From: an uncultured Aquimarina sp.
Lineage (GTDB): Bacteria > Bacteroidota > Bacteroidia > Flavobacteriales > Flavobacteriaceae
Assembly (NCBI GenBank): GCA_937958735.1
Contig: CALGNG010000320.1
Span: 1 to 10,339 of the forward strand
Direction of reading: 5' to 3'
DNA length: 10,339 nucleotides
Part shown: in pieces, positions 6,459 through 10,339 of the stretch
Layout: each line of letters opens with the position of its first letter
Numbering within the stretch: position 1 is the first letter of the stretch
Position numbers and translations under genes: made by a program
The notes under the pieces: model-generated
The model's database searches: none
The model's input: only the letters and a program-made list of their open reading frames with translations
What the model was told of the DNA's origin: nothing

Positions 6459-8084
6459 TTATTGTACAGTAATATTGTTGTTAATTCTAAGTATAGAAAG
6501 GGGTAGGCTTCCAGAAGAAGGAGTGCCATTTATATCCATTGTTTTTCCTGTAACATTGTTGCTAACTAATGCTTCTAAAATGGCATCGGTATTGGCTGTA
6601 GTTAAAGGGTAAAGTATATTTAACCTGCTAAAATCTTTTAGCGAAGATATATTTATTGATTGGAAGTTAATGTAATCCCCCAGCTCTTTACTTCCTAAAA
6701 ATAAGTTTTCGGTACTTTCTAAAAGATCTAAATTAATCGTTTTTAACCTCAAATTAGCTCCTGTACTTATTAATCTTTCAATCTTTTTTAATTTAGGAAA
6801 ACTAATCTTTTCTAAAATAAGATTTCTGTTGATGAGTAAGGATGCTGAAGCAGAAGTGGTTGTTTTAAAAAGGCCTATGTTTTCTAAATTAGGGAATTCT
6901 AGAGTTATTACCGCATTGTTTTCCGAGAGCGTAAAATTGTTTCCAATTTGTTTTAATACAGGGAATTGAATGTTTGTTAATAGGCTGTTTTTTGTTATGT
7001 TACACTCCTCTTCAATTTGTTTCAGAGAAGAGAAATTGATAGAGGTTAAGTTTGAATTGTTTTCAATATTAATAGAGCCTACATTTTCTGTATTAGAGAA
7101 AACAGCATTGGTTAATAGATTGTTGTTAGAAATATCAAGATCTCCATTGATAGTTTCTAATGCTGGAAAATTAAGTGTTGTTAAGCTATTTAGACTTCTA
7201 ATATTTAAGTTGTTTAGTGTTTTTAATTTTTCAAAGCTAATCTCTTGTAAATTAGGAAAATCACTTAGGTTAGGGAAATTTGAAAATATGTTAGGTTTAT
7301 CAAGCGATGGAAATTTTATTTTTTCTATACTAGTATTATTGAAAAAAGAAAAGGTTTCTAATTCTTCTAAATTTGTGAAGTCAAAAGTTTTTAATGAAGT
7401 ATTGTTATTAAGGAATAAACTGTTTAATATCTTTAAGAAAGGAACATTTATTTCTTGTAGATTTTTATTATTTACAATAGTTAAAAAAGCACTGTCGTTG
7501 GTTTGGTTGGATTCTAAATTCAGAAAATTAATAGCGAATAAAGCATCATTTTTATCAATAAAAATATTTCCTTGAATTACTTCTTCTATTTCTAGATTTA
7601 GTTGGGTTAATTGCTCGTTAGAGATAACTGTAAGAGATCCTATTCTTTTTAATACAGGAACTGTTATTTGTGTTAGGACATTATTGTCTAATAGCTCTAG
7701 GTCTCCTATAGCCAATGTTAGATTAGGTAAACTAATACTAGTTAGTTTCTCGTTATTAGAAATTTCTAAATCTATAATCTCTGTTACTGTTGGGATTTCT
7801 AATAATGTCAATTCTGTAGTTCCCTTAATAATAATATTTTTAATTAAGTTAAGGTTGGTGTCGCTTATTAGGTTTTGAGCTTCTTGGTTGGTAATGTCTC
7901 CAGTTAGTATAATGGTGTTTTGCGAAGTATTTCCATTATTACCTAAGTCACTTTTTTCTTCTTTATCTTCTTTTTCTTCCGCTATACCTTGTGGGTTTTG
8001 GGGTACGATATCTTGACTATCGTCTCCACCTCCACAAGAAAAAAGACTAAATACTAAAAGGTTTAAAAAAATAATATTCTTCAT
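6459..8084 (-). CDS. Leucine-rich-repeat surface lipoprotein
   Basis: A 541-residue lipoprotein. Its signal peptide ends in a lipobox (FSLFSC, Cys17), followed by GGGDDSQD. Acidic residues right after the lipidated Cys resemble the surface-export signals described for Bacteroidota lipoproteins, so exposure at the cell surface is likely (inference). Residues 18-55 form an acidic, disordered linker. From about 78 to 490 there are some 16-18 irregular repeats of 21-24 residues, patterned as L-x-x-I-x-[FVL]-P-x-L-x-x-I-x-x-x-[LI]-x-I-x-x-N-x-x (examples LTSISLPNL, LTTLNFPALETINGDLDISNN, LTSINFSSLKQIEE, LEKISFPKLKKIE). This is the receptor-L-domain style of LRR solenoid. The C-terminal part (498-524, TDAILEALVSNNVTGKTMDI) departs from the repeat and probably caps it. 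There is no type IX secretion C-terminal domain. It is a single-gene unit with its own promoter box and terminator. LRR solenoids of this kind usually bind proteins or glycans; no ligand can be read from the sequence. Confidence 0.85.
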   Translation of the reverse strand: MKNIIFLNLLVFSLFSCGGGDDSQDIVPQNPQGIAEEKEDKEEKSDLGNNGNTSQNTIILTGDITNQEAQNLISDTNLNLIKNIIIKGTTELTLLEIPTVTEIIDLEISNNEKLTSISLPNLTLAIGDLELLDNNVLTQITVPVLKRIGSLTVISNEQLTQLNLEIEEVIQGNIFIDKNDALFAINFLNLESNQTNDSAFLTIVNNKNLQEINVPFLKILNSLFLNNNTSLKTFDFTNLEELETFSFFNNTSIEKIKFPSLDKPNIFSNFPNLSDFPNLQEISFEKLKTLNNLNIRSLNSLTTLNFPALETINGDLDISNNNLLTNAVFSNTENVGSINIENNSNLTSINFSSLKQIEEECNITKNSLLTNIQFPVLKQIGNNFTLSENNAVITLEFPNLENIGLFKTTTSASASLLINRNLILEKISFPKLKKIERLISTGANLRLKTINLDLLESTENLFLGSKELGDYINFQSINISSLKDFSRLNILYPLTTANTDAILEALVSNNVTGKTMDINGTPSSGSLPLSILRINNNITVQ

Positions 8085-8109
8085 TATATAACGTTTTAAT
8101 TATGTGATG

Positions 8110-8117
8110 CAAATATA
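8110..8117 (-). promoter_or_regulatory. Bacteroidota −7 box (TATATTTG) upstream of the LRR lipoprotein gene
   Basis: The plus strand reads CAAATATA, which is TATATTTG on the transcribed-gene strand, an exact match to TAnnTTTG. It sits 26 bp before the ATG at 8084, which would give a short leader of about 20 nt. No good −33 TTTG element is present at the expected spacing, so the assignment rests on the −7 box and its position. Confidence 0.55.
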
Positions 8118-8178
8118 GGGGTTTTATGTATTAATTTATAGTTAGTTGCGGAAATACACAGGTGCAAAATTGGGGAAT

Positions 8179-8208
8179 AAAAAAAGCCGCTTCTTGGGAG
8201 AAATGGCT
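8179..8208 (-). terminator. Probable terminator of the former GNAT gene
   Basis: On minus-strand RNA, AGCC (8208-8205) pairs with GGCU (8188-8185) and UUCU (8202-8199) with AGAA (8194-8191). They are separated by two weak or mismatched pairs and close a 4-base loop, and a run of seven U follows (8185-8179). The hairpin is imperfect. It lies 43 bp beyond the stop of the acetyltransferase remnant, where that gene's terminator would be expected. Confidence 0.5.
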
Positions 8209-8250
8209 ATGGAGCTATTGTAAAGCTTTAATTAAACTGCTTATTGTTGT

Positions 8251-8415
8251 TTATTGCAATTCTTTACAAAAACAGACACTTTTTGTAGCGTTTATATATT
8301 CGCCAAAATTTGGAATTATTTTATAATGGTTCTTTTTATAAAAGCTAATTGCATAGGTTTTTTGTTTAAGTGTTTCTAATATGCATTTTTTGAATAGATA
8401 AACTAATGATAGATA
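8251..8415 (-). pseudogene. C-terminal remnant of a GNAT-family N-acetyltransferase
   Basis: The minus-strand frame from 8415 to the TAA at 8251-8253 encodes 54 residues with no ATG and an upstream stop at 8416-8418. Its last ~45 residues read as the end of a GNAT acetyltransferase: ILETLKQKTYAISFYKKN, then HYKIIPNFGEYINATKS, then VCFCKELQ. This matches the family layout of a β-strand ending LET, an Ala-Ile-x-[FL]-Tyr-x-Lys-Asn helix, the 'G[FY]-x-x-[IP]' strand, a Tyr loop and a closing S-V-C-F-x-K-x-L strand. The Gly normally found after Lys-Asn is His here, consistent with decay. The N-terminal ~100 residues, with the acetyl-CoA binding segment, are not recognisable upstream, where the DNA is AT-rich and full of stops. 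It is followed by a likely leftover terminator and lies just downstream of the aspS terminator. Non-functional as an enzyme. Confidence 0.72.
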
Positions 8416-8490
8416 TTAAGAATAAGGCTATTTTTTTATAGAGAATTATATTTAATATTTAAAGGCAAACAAACTTTACTCTTCTAACAA

Positions 8491-8522
8491 AAAAATCCCT
8501 TAAAACTTAATTTAAGGGATTT
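8491..8522 (-). terminator. Intrinsic terminator of aspS
   Basis: Perfect 12-bp inverted repeat: AAATCCCTTAAA (8493-8504) and TTTAAGGGATTT (8511-8522), loop 8505-8510. The A-run at 8489-8495 supplies the U-run on minus-strand RNA. It begins 24 bp beyond the aspS stop codon. Confidence 0.9.
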
Positions 8523-8546
8523 ATAAAAACATATAATAGGTACTTA

Positions 8547-10339
8547 TTACTTCTTAATCAGTTTTACATTAGCCGCAGCTACTTTGGCTTCGGATAGTGG
8601 AGATGGGCTACCAAATAGCAAGTCCTCACTAGAACCTGTTTTAGGGAAAGCCATAACCTCTCGTATAGATGCTTTTTTCTCTAAAATCATCATTAAACGG
8701 TCTACACCCCATGCAATACCTCCGTGTGGTGGTGCTCCGTAATGGAAGGCATCGTACATAGTACCTACACTCTTCATCATTTCTGCTTTGTTGTACCCCA
8801 TGTTTTTATAAGTCGCCTCTAAAATTTCGGGCTTGTGCGCACGTACAGAACCTCCTCCAATTTCGTATCCATTAAGGATTAAATCGTATTGTTGGGCTAT
8901 AATATTTCCAATCTCGTCTTCCTTACCATTCATGTGCTTTTCTAGGTCGTAAATAGCAGGCATAGAGAATGGGTTGTGGGTAAAGGTCCAACGTCCTTCG
9001 TCTGTTTTTTCGAACATAGGGAAGTCTACCACCCATGCTGGACGTAGTTCCTTAGGGTTAATTAGTTTTAACATGGCTCCTAATTCTTGGCGGACTGCAT
9101 CTAAGGCTTTATTTGCTGTAGCGTAATCTGCTGCAGAAAAGAATACGATGTCCCCAACTTCCGCTTTAGTAGCAGCAATAATCCCCGCGGCAATTTCTTC
9201 TCCTAAGAATTTGATAATTGGCGATTGTAAATCGTTTTCATTTACAATAATGTAGGCCAAACCACCCAAACCATGCTCTTGAGCAATAGCGGTTAGTTTT
9301 TCTATTTGTCCTTTAGACATACGCTTACCACCTTGCGAAGCAGCGTCTACTTTAATACATTTTACTATACCTCCAGCCTCAATAGGTTTACTAAATACTT
9401 GGAAGGTGGTTTCTTTTACGATTGTTGTAATGTCTTGCATTTCCAATCCAAAACGTAAATCTGGTCTATCACAACCGTATTTGTCCATGGCATCTTTATA
9501 GGTAATTACTTCAAACGGACGTAAAATCCATTTTTTACCATAAATTTTAGTTACTATTTCGTTAAACATTTTAGTGTTTAAATCTATAATATCCTGCATG
9601 CTGGCAAAAGCCATTTCTATATCCAGTTGTGTAAATTCTGGTTGGCGGTCTCCACGAGAATCCTCGTCTCGGAAACAACGCGCTATTTGGAAGTATTTTT
9701 CAAAACCACCTACCATTAGCATTTGCTTAAACTGCTGTGGTGCTTGTGGCAAGGTATAGAAAGAACCTGCAAATTTACGACTTGGTACAATAAACTCTCG
9801 TGCACCTTCGTCTGTACCACCTGTTAAAATAGGCGTTTCTACTTCTATAAAGGCATCCTCGTCTAAAATATCGCGCAGTAATTTAATTACGCGATGGCGG
9901 TTTACAATAGCCTTACGAGACTCTGCACTACGGTGGTCTAGGAATTTGTATTTAAAACGTACATTTTCGCTAGTACGTGCGGCTCTTTTTAATTCAAAAG
10001 GCAGGGTTTTAGATAGGTTTAACATTTCTAAACCTTCGGTATCTAATTCTAATTTCCCTGATTTTATTCCTGGGTTATAATCATCTGGGTTACGCTTTAC
10101 TATTTTACCAGTAACGGTAATTACAGATTCTGGTTTTAGTTTAGAAATTTCGTCTAAATTATCAAAATCTTTTCCGTTAATACGTACTTGTAGTACTTCG
10201 TAACTAGAGTCACGTAAATCTATAAATACTAAATCTCCGTGGTCACGTACACTATTTACCCATCCTGCAACGGTTACCGTTTCGTTAATACTACTTTCGG
10301 ATAAATCTTTTATAATATGGGTACGATAATTGTCTTTTA
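8547..10339 (-). CDS. aspS: Aspartyl-tRNA synthetase (first few codons outside window), non-discriminating-type signature
   Basis: Class IIb synthetase that charges tRNA-Asp (and tRNA-Asn if non-discriminating). The frame stays open to the window edge, so the ATG at 10025 is internal; 596 residues are visible (numbered from the edge) and probably fewer than ten are missing. The N-terminal OB-fold anticodon domain is at about 1-105 (YRTHIIKDLS...GWVNSVRDHGDLVFIDLRD). Motif 1 is near 143-171 (HRVIKLLRDIL...VETPIL), the flipping loop is GGTDEGAREF, and the aspartate-binding LPQAPQQ is at 196-202 (Ala where Ser is usual). Motif 2 is CFRDEDSRGDRQPEFTQLD (221-239), a GAD-type insertion follows at about 290-410, and motif 3 is GAPPHGGIAWGVDR (534-547). 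His33 in RDHG corresponds to the His associated with non-discriminating enzymes. The sequence is unlike the usual Bacteroidota AspRS as I know it (QSPQTFKQLLMVGGMDKYF; KCFRDEDLRADRQ). The gene has its own terminator downstream. Confidence 0.95.
   Translation of the reverse strand, partial: KDNYRTHIIKDLSESSINETVTVAGWVNSVRDHGDLVFIDLRDSSYEVLQVRINGKDFDNLDEISKLKPESVITVTGKIVKRNPDDYNPGIKSGKLELDTEGLEMLNLSKTLPFELKRAARTSENVRFKYKFLDHRSAESRKAIVNRHRVIKLLRDILDEDAFIEVETPILTGGTDEGAREFIVPSRKFAGSFYTLPQAPQQFKQMLMVGGFEKYFQIARCFRDEDSRGDRQPEFTQLDIEMAFASMQDIIDLNTKMFNEIVTKIYGKKWILRPFEVITYKDAMDKYGCDRPDLRFGLEMQDITTIVKETTFQVFSKPIEAGGIVKCIKVDAASQGGKRMSKGQIEKLTAIAQEHGLGGLAYIIVNENDLQSPIIKFLGEEIAAGIIAATKAEVGDIVFFSAADYATANKALDAVRQELGAMLKLINPKELRPAWVVDFPMFEKTDEGRWTFTHNPFSMPAIYDLEKHMNGKEDEIGNIIAQQYDLILNGYEIGGGSVRAHKPEILEATYKNMGYNKAEMMKSVGTMYDAFHYGAPPHGGIAWGVDRLMMILEKKASIREVMAFPKTGSSEDLLFGSPSPLSEAKVAAANVKLIKK

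Noticed and set aside
6970..7575. 201-codon plus-strand open frame opposite the LRR gene
   Set aside because: It lies entirely within the LRR gene on the other strand and its translation has no domain or signal. The repeated Leu/Asn/Lys codons of the LRR gene leave the opposite strand open.
8302..8315. Near-palindrome GCCAAAATTTGGAA as an operator site
   Set aside because: It lies inside the acetyltransferase remnant and is explained by Pro-Asn-Phe-Gly codons; no nearby promoter supports a regulatory role.
8464..8478. TAAAGTTTG on the minus strand as a promoter box for the GNAT remnant
   Set aside because: The spacing is one base too long for TAnnTTTG, and no intact gene follows it.
10025..10025. 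ATG at 10025 as the start of aspS
   Set aside because: The frame continues open upstream and encodes a full OB-fold anticodon-binding domain, so this Met is internal.

Overview
The window looks like chromosomal DNA of a marine-type or environmental member of the Flavobacteriia (Bacteroidota). The evidence is AT-rich DNA, secreted β-barrel families typical of this phylum (a DUF5723-like protein), a lipoprotein with a Cys-Gly-Gly-Gly-Asp-Asp N-terminus, gene starts without clear Shine-Dalgarno sequences, and one match to the Bacteroidota −7 promoter box (TAnnTTTG).

Layout. At the left edge (2-625, + strand) is the 3' third of argS, ending at a strong bidirectional terminator shared with the opposing genes. 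Everything else is on the minus strand. Reading in the direction of transcription from the right edge: aspS (10339-8547, lacking only its first few codons) with its own terminator; a gap holding the decayed 3' end of a GNAT acetyltransferase gene and a probable leftover terminator; a 541-aa leucine-rich-repeat lipoprotein (8084-6459) with a promoter box and terminator; a very AT-rich gap of about 500 bp; then four closely spaced genes (5904-741) that all encode exported or envelope proteins. These four are a 184-aa small-barrel protein with PagP-like features, a 511-aa glycine-rich barrel protein built from three copies of one module, a DUF3179 protein with a CxxC motif, and a DUF5723-like outer-membrane barrel.

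How they fit. The two tRNA synthetases are housekeeping genes flanking an accessory block of cell-envelope genes. Intergenic gaps of 41, 37 and 97 bp, a common strand and the absence of internal terminators suggest that the four envelope genes form one transcription unit ending at the terminator shared with argS. No specific function can be assigned to the unit. The points most worth a second look are the triplicated Gly-rich barrel, the possible PagP-type His/Ser residues in its small neighbour, the AspRS that carries a non-discriminating-type RDHG signature and does not resemble the AspRS usual in this phylum, and the GNAT remnant.

Limits: all family assignments come from reading translated sequence, without database searches.
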